From an uncultured Bacteroidales bacterium (GTDB lineage: Bacteria > Bacteroidota > Bacteroidia > Bacteroidales > UBA932), in the NCBI GenBank assembly GCA_934667175.1, contig CAKULN010000002.1, positions 62,001 to 126,000 on the forward strand: 64,000 nt of DNA, given 5' to 3'. Below the pieces are notes generated by a model, which was not told the origin of the DNA, did no database searches, and saw only the letters and a program-made list of their open reading frames with translations. Below are positions 1 to 6,912 of this stretch, piece after piece; position 1 is the stretch's first letter, and every line of letters begins with the position of its first letter. The position numbers and the translations under genes are program-made.

Positions 1-1005
1 CCCGTATTTGGAGATGAAATCTTCTGAGGTTATCCTGACGCCATCAGGATCCTCATTCGCAACAGCTATGAGCAATGATTTCTGTTTTTCGGAAAAGCGT
101 GCGAACTGTTCTTCGTATGAGAAACTTTGCTGAGCTATGACCGCGTCATAAATTGATTCGAACTCCGTCTTTTTCAGTACCTCTCCAGGCATTGTCTGGG
201 CGAATGCTTCATTCATCATGAGTTGGATGTACCATGTGACACCATTGAAGTAGTCGTAGCACTTGTCAACAAGTTCTGGTTCAATATCTTTCCCATACTT
301 TTTGAACATCGTGACAGCGAATTTATTATAGACGCTTTTGTCTATCACGCCTATTGTCATCATCACAGCGCTATTGTAGAAAGGTTTGTCCGGTGACTTG
401 AACATGTTGTTCATGGCATGGCTGATGCTGCCGGTGTAGATGAATGAGATGTTCCGGCATTTTTGCATCAATGTTCTCAAATAGGCTTCGACATTCTTCT
501 CTTTGAAATTTCTTATCGTCTGGAATTCGTCAATGGCTACCACGGTCGGCTTTTTCAGTGAATCAAGTAAGGAAATGATTTCCTCAAGTGTTTTGTCGGG
601 GTACTTGATTTCTGACAGCCCTGTTCCGAGTGAGAACGAAGCCGTCAACTCATTGTATTCGATGGTTGGTTTGATGGATTTCAGACCATTCAAGAGTTTT
701 TCCCTTATTCCGAGCACACCGCTCTTTGAGAATACTTCTTTAGCTACAAGCATGGTCATCTCTTTCAGCGATCCGGCTGAGTAGATGTCAATGAGAAAGG
801 TGTTGTAGTTTTCCTTTATGGATTTCTGTTCAAAGCAGTGCCTGATAAGTCCGGTCTTGCCCAATCTTCTTTTCGCGAACAGTGCCACGTTGCGTCCGTT
901 AAGAATATGCTTGCAAAGTTCCCCGGTTTCCTTGGTTCTGTCACAGAAGTATTCCTCAGGAACGAAGGGCGTGATTATGAAAGGATTTTTAACGATGTCT
1001 GCCAT
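1..1005 (-). CDS. AAA+ ATPase, ATPase_2/COG1672-like (3' end cut by window)
   Basis: The first 335 codons of a P-loop ATPase are present, and the reading frame stays open to base 1. The ATG is at 1003-1005. Walker A is visible as AKRRLGKTGL (residues 44-53) and Walker B as VVAIDEFQ (about 155-162, acidic pair D159/E160). This arrangement, with RR before GKT, is typical of the ATPase_2 family often carried on accessory DNA of Bacteroidales; related proteins run to about 370-390 residues, so only a short C-terminal part should be missing. The partner or substrate of this family is generally unknown. Three ATTAYGTAAA repeats overlap and precede the start, which may indicate autoregulation. The family is fairly sure, the function unknown. 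Confidence 0.8.
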   Translation of the reverse strand, partial: MADIVKNPFIITPFVPEEYFCDRTKETGELCKHILNGRNVALFAKRRLGKTGLIRHCFEQKSIKENYNTFLIDIYSAGSLKEMTMLVAKEVFSKSGVLGIREKLLNGLKSIKPTIEYNELTASFSLGTGLSEIKYPDKTLEEIISLLDSLKKPTVVAIDEFQTIRNFKEKNVEAYLRTLMQKCRNISFIYTGSISHAMNNMFKSPDKPFYNSAVMMTIGVIDKSVYNKFAVTMFKKYGKDIEPELVDKCYDYFNGVTWYIQLMMNEAFAQTMPGEVLKKTEFESIYDAVIAQQSFSYEEQFARFSEKQKSLLIAVANEDPDGVRITSEDFISKYG

Positions 1006-1006
1006 A

Positions 1007-1057
1007 ATTATGTAAAACTACATTATGTAAAGTAACGTAATGCAATATTACGTAAAA
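1007..1057. promoter_or_regulatory. Iteron-like ATTAYGTAAA repeats upstream of the AAA+ ATPase
   Basis: ATTATGTAAA occurs at 1007-1016 and 1022-1031, and ATTACGTAAA at 1047-1056. An inverse ACGTAAT lies at 1035-1041, so that ACGTAAT/ATTACGT forms a perfect inverted repeat with a 5-base spacer. The first copy starts two bases before the minus-strand ATG (1003-1005). The position fits an operator or promoter region of the ATPase gene; no protein is known to bind it. Confidence 0.35.
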
Positions 1058-1238
1058 ATTCTGAAATATTCAACGCGAGAATAAAAAACATATAAAATTG
1101 CAAAGAAACATAAAAAGTTCGCATCTTACCCCCAACCCTTTTTTGTCAAGTTCGTCTTAACGAATATCTTTGGCTTTCCACCGGTTTGGCACCGATTGAA
1201 ATAATTTCGGGGTGGTGTCGTGTTTTGGAAACTTTTAT

Positions 1239-1246
1239 TAATTTTG
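1239..1246 (+). promoter_or_regulatory. Candidate -7 box (TAATTTTG) for higBA
   Basis: TAATTTTG matches the Bacteroidota TAnnTTTG element and ends nine bases before the higB ATG. No TTTG lies at the usual distance of about 19-20 bases upstream; the nearest, at 1224-1227, is only 11 bases away. If used, it would give an almost leaderless transcript. Confidence 0.35.
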
Positions 1247-1255
1247 CAATGATAT

Positions 1256-1594
1256 ATGGAATATGGAAAGCTTAGGCTAACGTTTATGAAAGAGGCCAAA
1301 GATTTTATGGAATCTCTACCACATCAGGCAGCGAGCAAAGTCTATTATAATATTCGTCGTGTCGTTGATGGTGAACGTGACGCGGAGTTATTTAAGAAAT
1401 TGGTTGGTTCAAAGATTTGGGAATTCCGAACCTTGTATGGTGGCGTTACATATCGTCTGTTCGCCTTTTGGGACACCAGGGAATATATGCTTGTGGTGGT
1501 AACACACGGGATTGTTAAAAAGGAACAAAAAACTCCGAGAAAGGAGATAGCTAAGGCTGAAATGATGATGAAGACTTATTTTAATGAAAGGTGA
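1256..1594 (+). CDS. higB: HigB-type toxin of a type II toxin-antitoxin pair
   Basis: This 112-residue basic protein has the RelE/HigB fold signature of the Gp49-like family: LFKKLVGSKIWEFRT and YRLFAFWD in the middle, then VVVTHGIVKKEQKTP and a final run of KE-rich helix. Members are ribosome-dependent mRNA interferases. The order toxin then antitoxin is typical of higBA. The stop (1592-1594) lies two bases before the ATG of the XRE antitoxin, so the two are translationally coupled. The ATG at 1256 is the first in frame and is preceded by a candidate -7 box. Toxin activity is inferred from family and neighbour. Confidence 0.85.
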   Translation: MEYGKLRLTFMKEAKDFMESLPHQAASKVYYNIRRVVDGERDAELFKKLVGSKIWEFRTLYGGVTYRLFAFWDTREYMLVVVTHGIVKKEQKTPRKEIAKAEMMMKTYFNER

Positions 1595-1596
1595 TT

Positions 1597-1926
1597 ATGG
1601 CAGAAATGAAGTTGTACACATTGGATGAGATGCTGGATGAGCATTTCGGTAAGGTTGGAACGCCAGAAAGGGATTCCTTCGAGAAAGATGTTGCTGATGC
1701 GGTCAATGCCTACCGCTTGGGGGAGATAGTCCGGGAACGCCGCCTTGGCCAGAACCTTACGCAGGCTGAACTTGGGAAACGTATGGGAGTTAAGAAATCT
1801 CAGGTCTCGAAACTCGAAAGGGGAGAGGACATGTCTCTCCGCTCGATGCGCCGGGTGTTCCGCGCGCTTGGAGTCGAGTCCGGCACGCTTGACCTTGGCC
1901 CGGCCGGAAAAGTCACCTTGTGGTGA
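1597..1926 (+). CDS. higA: HigA-type XRE antitoxin
   Basis: This 109-residue protein has a Cro/C1-type helix-turn-helix in its C-terminal half: RRLGQNLTQAELGKRMGVKK followed by SQVSKLERGED. The N-terminal acidic segment (TLDEMLDEHFG) probably docks on the toxin. I chose the ATG at 1597, which has AAAGG five bases upstream; a GTG two codons earlier at 1591 overlaps the higB stop and is possible but less likely. HigA proteins neutralise HigB and repress their own operon. Confidence 0.85.
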   Translation: MAEMKLYTLDEMLDEHFGKVGTPERDSFEKDVADAVNAYRLGEIVRERRLGQNLTQAELGKRMGVKKSQVSKLERGEDMSLRSMRRVFRALGVESGTLDLGPAGKVTLW

Positions 1927-1976
1927 ACGGTTCCTTTCTCCTCCATCTTGTTGTATTTACCATCGGTACAATCTTA

Positions 1977-2015
1977 ACCATGTTCCTCAGCATCGTTCGC
2001 GCGAAGGAACATGGT
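1977..2015 (+). terminator. Hairpin downstream of higA (11-bp perfect stem)
   Basis: ACCATGTTCCT (1977-1987) pairs perfectly with AGGAACATGGT (2005-2015) around a 17-base loop that itself contains TTCGCGCGAA. It sits 50 bases after the higA stop and touches the REP-like tandem array. There is no T-tract, so it may be a repeat-derived structure rather than an intrinsic terminator. Confidence 0.4.
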
Positions 2016-2100
2016 GAGCTTGTCGAACCACGGTTGGTGAGCCTGTCGAACCACGGTTGGTGAGCCTGTCGAACCACGGTTGGTGAGCCTGTCGAATCAC
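2009..2100. repeat. Tandem array of REP-like units, 4 x 23 bp
   Basis: Four head-to-tail 23-bp units start at 2009, 2032, 2055 and 2078. Copies 2 and 3 are identical, copy 4 differs at one base and copy 1 at a few. The core is GGTGAGCCTGTCGA. The same core recurs at 15087-15183, 39721, 40087-40277, 46952-47071, 47911 and 54742-54847. The array lies between the convergent ends of higA and the Rpn gene. Confidence 0.9.
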
Positions 2101-2116
2101 CGTCAGCTTGCCGAGT

Positions 2117-3166
2117 CTATTCAAGATCTGACTTCAGGCTATTGATGTCCTCAGCGCTCATCCCGGTCACTTTTGCGACCACCTCACTGGTCATTCCTCC
2201 GGCCAACATAGCCTTGGCTACCATGGAGATGCCCTTAGCCAAGCCTTCAGCCAAGCCCTCTGCCTTTCCCTCAGCCTTGCCCTTGGATTCACCCTCTTTC
2301 AATCCCCTATAGTAGCCCTGTTGCTCCGCACCCTCGATGTACGGCTCCATTTCTTCCATTGTCAACATGTCGCTGAAATAATTATCGATTTGTCCCTCGT
2401 TGAGACCGCTGACACGCATGGCACTCTCAAGTTCCTTAAACCGAGCGTCATCGCGATCCCTCGATTTTGCAAAGATAGCGAAATTCCTGAATATCCGGCA
2501 CCATGCCGCGACTGGGCTGTCGTATTCCTCGGAGTAGTGCATGATCCTCGGTAATTCCAAGAGGTAGAACGAGATCTGGTCACCGAATGGCTCTCCTGTC
2601 TCGATCTCCAGAGTCTTGTACTGGTAAAGAATCTTGTCATCGGACGAATCTGGGTGCTTGTCCTCGTAGTTCATGATGCAGATGACCTTGACTGGGGCGA
2701 GGGTGTACTTCTTCTCTCCTGGTTTTACCTGTCGGCCCACAAGTCTGGCCCCGTAGTAGAACAGCCTGTCCCTTTGGTCAGTGCGCGATGCTCTCTGCAT
2801 CTCCACCAGGAAGGATCTTCCGTTCGAGGTCTTGCATAGCAGGTCGAATAGGATCTTCTTGTCCAATGGGGCAATGTCTGCCAGCTCGGTGTTCTGGAAC
2901 TCGACAGTCTTGATGTCTTCCCGGAGAATGTCGTTGAGAAGTGTGACAAGAAGGTTCGGGTGGTTCTGGAACAAGTACTTGCACGCCCAGTCACAGGTAA
3001 GGTCAAGGTACTCTGGTGTCGCGAGCCTTTGTGCGTAGGTGTCTTTCTCCTCATCGCTCATACAGCCGAACCTGCCGTCGTTTTCCATCAGTTGTCTGCA
3101 CCGTTGGTAGCGCCTGAGATACTGTTCCTCCGCATCGTTAGTGCGGAGAGTCTCGGAAGTCTTCAT
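2117..3166 (-). CDS. Rpn family PD-(D/E)XK nuclease / putative transposase
   Basis: This 349-residue protein belongs to the recombination-promoting nuclease (PDDEXK_2) family. Visible hallmarks are the DWACKYLFQNHPNLLVTLLND opening region (about 58-78), the nuclease core with FDLLCKT followed by FLVEMQRA (D...ExQ motif), and RLFYYGARLVGRQ. The C-terminus carries four KGxAEG/LAEG-type short repeats and ends with MTSEVVAKVTGMSAEDI, a helix-turn-helix-like tail common in this family. Members promote RecA-independent recombination or act as phage-defence nucleases. The gene stands alone with both flanks rich in hairpins. The family is sure, the in vivo role is not. Confidence 0.85.
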   Translation of the reverse strand: MKTSETLRTNDAEEQYLRRYQRCRQLMENDGRFGCMSDEEKDTYAQRLATPEYLDLTCDWACKYLFQNHPNLLVTLLNDILREDIKTVEFQNTELADIAPLDKKILFDLLCKTSNGRSFLVEMQRASRTDQRDRLFYYGARLVGRQVKPGEKKYTLAPVKVICIMNYEDKHPDSSDDKILYQYKTLEIETGEPFGDQISFYLLELPRIMHYSEEYDSPVAAWCRIFRNFAIFAKSRDRDDARFKELESAMRVSGLNEGQIDNYFSDMLTMEEMEPYIEGAEQQGYYRGLKEGESKGKAEGKAEGLAEGLAKGISMVAKAMLAGGMTSEVVAKVTGMSAEDINSLKSDLE

Positions 3167-3201
3167 AATAAATCAATTATAAATGTTAATGGTTTCGTGA
3201 C

Positions 3202-3219
3202 CCTGAATACCGATTCAGG
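3202..3219. promoter_or_regulatory. Short perfect inverted repeat upstream of the Rpn gene
   Basis: CCTGAAT and ATTCAGG are separated by ACCG, 36 bases upstream of the Rpn start. It could be an operator or a leader hairpin. Two AAACATAAAT copies (3245-3254 and 3264-3273) lie further upstream. No -7 box was recognised here. Confidence 0.3.
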
Positions 3220-3303
3220 ATCTGCGGTGCAAGTTCGGCATAATAAACATAAATAACGAAAAGAAACATAAATTTCGTCATAAGAAACAGAAATATTTTT
3301 CTT

Positions 3304-3541
3304 AGAAGTTGTTTTGATTTGTTTGAAATGTTCTTTGAGGTGAAAAAATCTTCATTTTCTTCCCGCTTCTTCAGTCAGATAGCACCGCTATCCTCCTTGG
3401 AAGAAGCGGTCGAACCTGAAGTTTTTCACTCTCAACCCAGCGACCGAACCGAGAGCAATCGAACTTGTTCGGATTGCCGAGGTGAGTAGCGGGGAAAGAG
3501 CTTGCTCTTAACCTTCAAACAAACAAATCAAAACAGCTTCT
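3304..3541. mobile_element. MITE-like element with 22-bp terminal inverted repeats
   Basis: The ends at 3304-3325 and 3520-3541 are inverted copies, 22 bases long with one mismatch, 238 bp apart. They share the stretch TGTTTTGATTTGTTTG. Inside, GCAAT-CGAAC and GTTCG-GATTGC form a strong hairpin at 3455-3477. No reading frame of note lies between the ends. The flanks both show TTAG near the end, but a clean target-site duplication could not be established. The size and structure fit a non-autonomous transposable element. Confidence 0.55.
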
Positions 3542-3597
3542 TAGTAAGCGACAAAGAATATGTTGTTTGCTATTTTTTTGCCTTGATTCGGTGGAAT

Positions 3598-3680
3598 CCC
3601 GTTGCTTGGAGGTCTTGGCGGCCATTCACCCGGACAGGGCGCGCGAAGCGCGTAGGCCGCCAAGACCTCCAAGCAACGGG
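3598..3680. repeat. 26-bp perfect inverted repeat with nested loop hairpin
   Basis: Bases 3598-3623 pair without mismatch to 3655-3680. The arms begin CCCGTTGCTTGG and end in GGCGGCC at the loop. The 31-base loop contains a second small hairpin (GCGC around GCGAA). A transcript through it would fold into a very stable cruciform-like structure. It lies in the gene-free stretch 3167-4429. It could be a MITE, an RNA element or a fossil of mobile DNA. Confidence 0.85.
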
Positions 3681-3722
3681 ACACAACGTAACGCAAATCA
3701 TTATCTTCTTCATTAGCAAAAT

Positions 3723-3763
3723 GTTATACGCCACTCGCTCTGTGTCAAGGAGTGGCGTGTAAC
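3723..3763. repeat. 14-bp hairpin in the gene-free stretch
   Basis: GTTATACGCCACTC (3723-3736) pairs with GAGTGGCGTGTAAC (3750-3763), with a single G-T wobble and a 13-base loop. No T-tract follows on either strand. It is the third strong hairpin within 500 bases. Confidence 0.7.
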
Positions 3764-4429
3764 ACGCTTATTATCATATGTTTAGCATATTGTCTTGGGC
3801 TTAGATCTACCAAAGATGATGAGTTATAATATTCACTATTAATAATTTGCGAATCACGCTGATGATCGCTTTCTCTTTGTGGTGGGGCACGGAGTCGCCA
3901 CAACGGCCTTCGGTGGATGGTAGTTTTGGGCCGACTGATAGTTGAAATGTGTGTTGAGTTGTCAGTAAAGATGTGTATTGAGTTGTTGAAAGACATTTTC
4001 GCTGCAAAATGTCATCGAAAACCTCCCTTTGTCGGTTTTGAACGACAAATCAGCCTAATAATGTCATTCATCCTCTCCGTTGTAATCTATGTGCCTTGCG
4101 GTGAGGGCATCGAAAACTCTTAGGAGGACAAACACCAAAAAAGGTGGGACTCAAAGCGGAACTATACTTTGCCTTGATCTGGCCGGGAGGGCTACATTGT
4201 AGTATGGAACTCCGCAGGAGGCGTCATGTGGAACAAGGTTTACTGTGTAGTCCGTTTATGTCTTGTGGTGAAGAATCCCTCAGCAGGGGACATAAGGGAC
4301 AAGTTCACAACACAGTCCGTTGAACGTTCTGTGGCAAGTAACTCCAAATGAGGGAGGCGTGTGGAATATGTCTGCTAAAGAGATAGAGAATCAGAACGCT
4401 ATCGTGCAAATTCTCTTACCGGGCGGAAT
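3764..4429. other. Gene-free region with diverged direct repeats
   Basis: No reading frame here resembles a protein I know; short frames lack start signals and biased codon use. Two stretches share the words AACTCC, GGAGGCGT and GTGGAA (about 4206-4233 and 4339-4364), and AGTCCGTT occurs twice (near 4247 and 4313). This may be a decayed mobile element or a structured RNA. I could not match it to tmRNA, RNase P RNA, SRP RNA or a group II intron. Confidence 0.35.
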
Positions 4430-5824
4430 CTATTTCTTTGCGGTCCAGTAGGCCTCGATCTCCTCAAGGGTCTTGCCGGTGGTCTCGGGGACGCACTTCC
4501 ACATGATGAGAAGGTACGGTACGCACATGGCGGCGAAGAGGAAGAATGTGCCGGCGGGGGAGAGCGTCTCAAGCATCCACGGGGTGAGCTGGCCGATCAG
4601 GTAGGTGCCGATCCAGAGGGCGAGCCCGGCGATGCTCATAGCGAGTCCACGGACCCTGTTCGGGTACATCTCGGAAAGCAGGACGAAGACCACGGCGCTG
4701 ATTGAGATCGCGGTGCAGAACACGTACAGCAGGAAGAAGGTCAGCAGGAACCACGTCGGAAGACTTTCAGGGAAGCAGAAGTACAGGCCGATCATCAGCA
4801 GACAGAGGATCATCCCGCCGACACCCCACCAGACCAGCTGCTTGCGGCCGACCTTGTCGATGATCAGCAGGGCGATGACCGTCGTGAGCATATTCACAAC
4901 CCCGACCAGAACCGTAGAGAACATCGAACCCTCGCCGGACAAGCCAGCGTCACTGAATATCTTGGGGCCGTAGTAAAGCACCGCGTTCACGCCCATGAAC
5001 TGCCCGAGGATGGCGATGGCGCAACCGATCAGGACGGCCTTGAATATTCCCGGCTCCAGAAGCGTCTTCCACTCGGACTTGGTCTCTCCGGCGATGGATG
5101 CCTTGGTCAGGTCGATCTGCCTGGCCACTTCCTCTTCGGATGTGAATATTCCGGACAGGATCTTCTTTGCCCTTCCGTCCTTGTGCTTGGTGATGAGCCA
5201 GCGCGGACTCTCCGGGATGAAGAATATCACGATGAGGAACAGCAGGTCAGGAATGGTCTCGTAGCCCAGCATGCCTCTCCAGTACTCGGAGTTGAATATT
5301 TTTGTCCAAAGGTTGGTGGATGTTGAGTTTACGTCCGCGTCCTTGAGCACGAAGTAGTTGATCAGGTAGGCCATCAGGAAACCTATCGTGATGGCCAGCT
5401 GGTAGAGCGACACGAGGGTGCCTCTTTTCTGCGCCGGTGCGATCTCCGAAATATAGATCGGAGAGACGATCGAGACTATTCCTATCCCGAAACCGCCGAT
5501 GATCCTGAAGAAGACCAGCTGATTGAAATCCTTGCAGACGGCGCAGCCTATCGCTGAGATGCTGAACAACAGCGCGGAGAAGAGCATTGTTCTCTTCCGT
5601 CCATATTTGTCGCTCATCATCCCGGCGATCATCACACCGAGAATCGAACCGATCAGGGCGCAGCCCACGTACCAGCCTTCGGCGATGGTTGTCAGCTGGA
5701 ACTGGTTCTTCACGATTTCTGTCGTGCCTGAGATCACAGCGGTGTCGTAGCCGAACAAGATTCCTCCGATCGCCGCCACGACGGCCAGGAACACCACCCG
5801 GCCCATATTTATGCTTTTGTCCAT
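4430..5824 (-). CDS. Sugar porter family MFS transporter (XylE-like)
   Basis: This 464-residue inner-membrane protein has about 12 hydrophobic helices and the sugar porter signatures GGILFGYDTAVISG near the N-terminus, DKYGRKRTM in the first cytoplasmic loop, PAQKRGTLVSLYQ after helix 4, PESPRWL before helix 7 and PETTGKTLEEIE at the C-terminus. Such proteins are proton symporters for monosaccharides such as xylose, arabinose, galactose or glucose. It is the last gene of the large PUL, two bases after the DUF4434 gene, and should move the released monosaccharide into the cytoplasm. The exact sugar cannot be read from the sequence. Confidence 0.9.
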   Translation of the reverse strand: MDKSINMGRVVFLAVVAAIGGILFGYDTAVISGTTEIVKNQFQLTTIAEGWYVGCALIGSILGVMIAGMMSDKYGRKRTMLFSALLFSISAIGCAVCKDFNQLVFFRIIGGFGIGIVSIVSPIYISEIAPAQKRGTLVSLYQLAITIGFLMAYLINYFVLKDADVNSTSTNLWTKIFNSEYWRGMLGYETIPDLLFLIVIFFIPESPRWLITKHKDGRAKKILSGIFTSEEEVARQIDLTKASIAGETKSEWKTLLEPGIFKAVLIGCAIAILGQFMGVNAVLYYGPKIFSDAGLSGEGSMFSTVLVGVVNMLTTVIALLIIDKVGRKQLVWWGVGGMILCLLMIGLYFCFPESLPTWFLLTFFLLYVFCTAISISAVVFVLLSEMYPNRVRGLAMSIAGLALWIGTYLIGQLTPWMLETLSPAGTFFLFAAMCVPYLLIMWKCVPETTGKTLEEIEAYWTAKK

Positions 5825-5826
5825 AG

Positions 5827-6912
5827 TTATTGCTTGTCAAAATATTCCATATACCTGTCGTAAAGATGCCCTGCCTGAAGGTAGGCTGACTGCGGGCTCA
5901 TGAAGTGCGAGAACTCGAAGGTGATGGCCTTGTCGTAGCCGCAGCGGGCGGCCGCCTCCAGCTTCATCCTCAGCTTGTCGAACTTTATCGGCAGGAAGTC
6001 GATAGGCATGTCCCGGTCGAAGCTCTCCGCATTTGTCCAGCACTGCATTCCGTACCTGTCCGCCAGCTTCTTGTTGACCGAGAAGAACGCGTCCAGCTCG
6101 TCGTAGTCGATGTGGCCGTCCTGGAAGGCGCATGCGTCGACATATTCATGGATTCCGTCGAAGATTTCGTTCCATTCCTCCTCGTGCTTGTCGATGGAGA
6201 CTCCCTCCTTAGGGTTTGACCTCGCCGCGCTGACCGCCTTCTTGCCGTCTATCCAAGGGGAAATGAATGTCGGAAGCCCTCCGGAGATCTCCTTGCACAT
6301 CCTTCCCATCTCGTGGAAAGTCTGGATGCAATCCTTGGTCTTGCGGCTGATCTCTGTGGAGATGTACCAACCGGCGAAGCTCTTGTGGTGCCCGTAGGCT
6401 TTCCAGACCTCATCGATGACGAACTTGTTGGTCTCCAGTTCGTAGGACATCTCGCCTGTGTCCCAGTACCTTCCGCTGTCGTACAGCCCGAAACGGAACT
6501 GCATCCCGTACTTGTCGGCGAGGCTGAGGAACAGCTCGACCAGATCCACGGATGGCATGTAGCATCCCTTGCCGAGAAGGTACTTGCTCGGGTAGGTGAG
6601 GAACTTGCGGTAGCCGCTGCGGATGAGGATCACCGTGTCGATCCCCATGGCTTTCATGTACCTGAAGTCCAGATCCCACTCTTTCGCACCCCAGTTCTGG
6701 TGCGGAATGTCGTGCGAGATCTCGTCCAGGAATGTCCCGGTGATCGGCAGGGCGTTCCCTTTCGGGACGATCAGAGTGCTTTCGATGCTGTCGTCAACGG
6801 CGAGCCTTTTCCTATCATTGTCTTTGCTCGTCGCGCAGGAAGCCAATGGTGCAGTCACAACTGCCGCCGCGGCGAATCCGGCGCTCTTGATGAAAGTTCT
6901 TCTGTCTGTCAT
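5827..6912 (-). CDS. DUF4434 family lipoprotein, TIM-barrel glycosidase-like
   Basis: This 361-residue protein starts with a twin-arginine-like signal (MTDRRTFIKSAGFAAA) and a lipobox-like ASC near residue 26. The body matches the DUF4434 pattern: ITGTFLDEISHDIPHQNWG at the start of the barrel, DTVILIRSG, then FAGWYISTEIS in the centre, where the glutamate is a candidate catalytic residue, and PTFISPWI. Families of this kind are predicted glycoside hydrolases but remain poorly characterised. Its ATG overlaps the GH127 stop by 4 bp (ATGA), so the two are coupled. Tat export would imply folding before secretion, unlike its neighbours with Sec-type signals. Confidence 0.7.
   Translation of the reverse strand: MTDRRTFIKSAGFAAAAVVTAPLASCATSKDNDRKRLAVDDSIESTLIVPKGNALPITGTFLDEISHDIPHQNWGAKEWDLDFRYMKAMGIDTVILIRSGYRKFLTYPSKYLLGKGCYMPSVDLVELFLSLADKYGMQFRFGLYDSGRYWDTGEMSYELETNKFVIDEVWKAYGHHKSFAGWYISTEISRKTKDCIQTFHEMGRMCKEISGGLPTFISPWIDGKKAVSAARSNPKEGVSIDKHEEEWNEIFDGIHEYVDACAFQDGHIDYDELDAFFSVNKKLADRYGMQCWTNAESFDRDMPIDFLPIKFDKLRMKLEAAARCGYDKAITFEFSHFMSPQSAYLQAGHLYDRYMEYFDKQ

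Noticed and set aside
3917..4123. 68-codon plus-strand frame
   Set aside because: No homology that I recognise, no ribosome-binding or promoter signal, ordinary length for a chance frame.
3764..4429. Group II intron, retron, tmRNA or RNase P RNA
   Set aside because: The boundary GUGYG, domain V, reverse transcriptase frame, tmRNA tag or RNase P core motifs could not be found.
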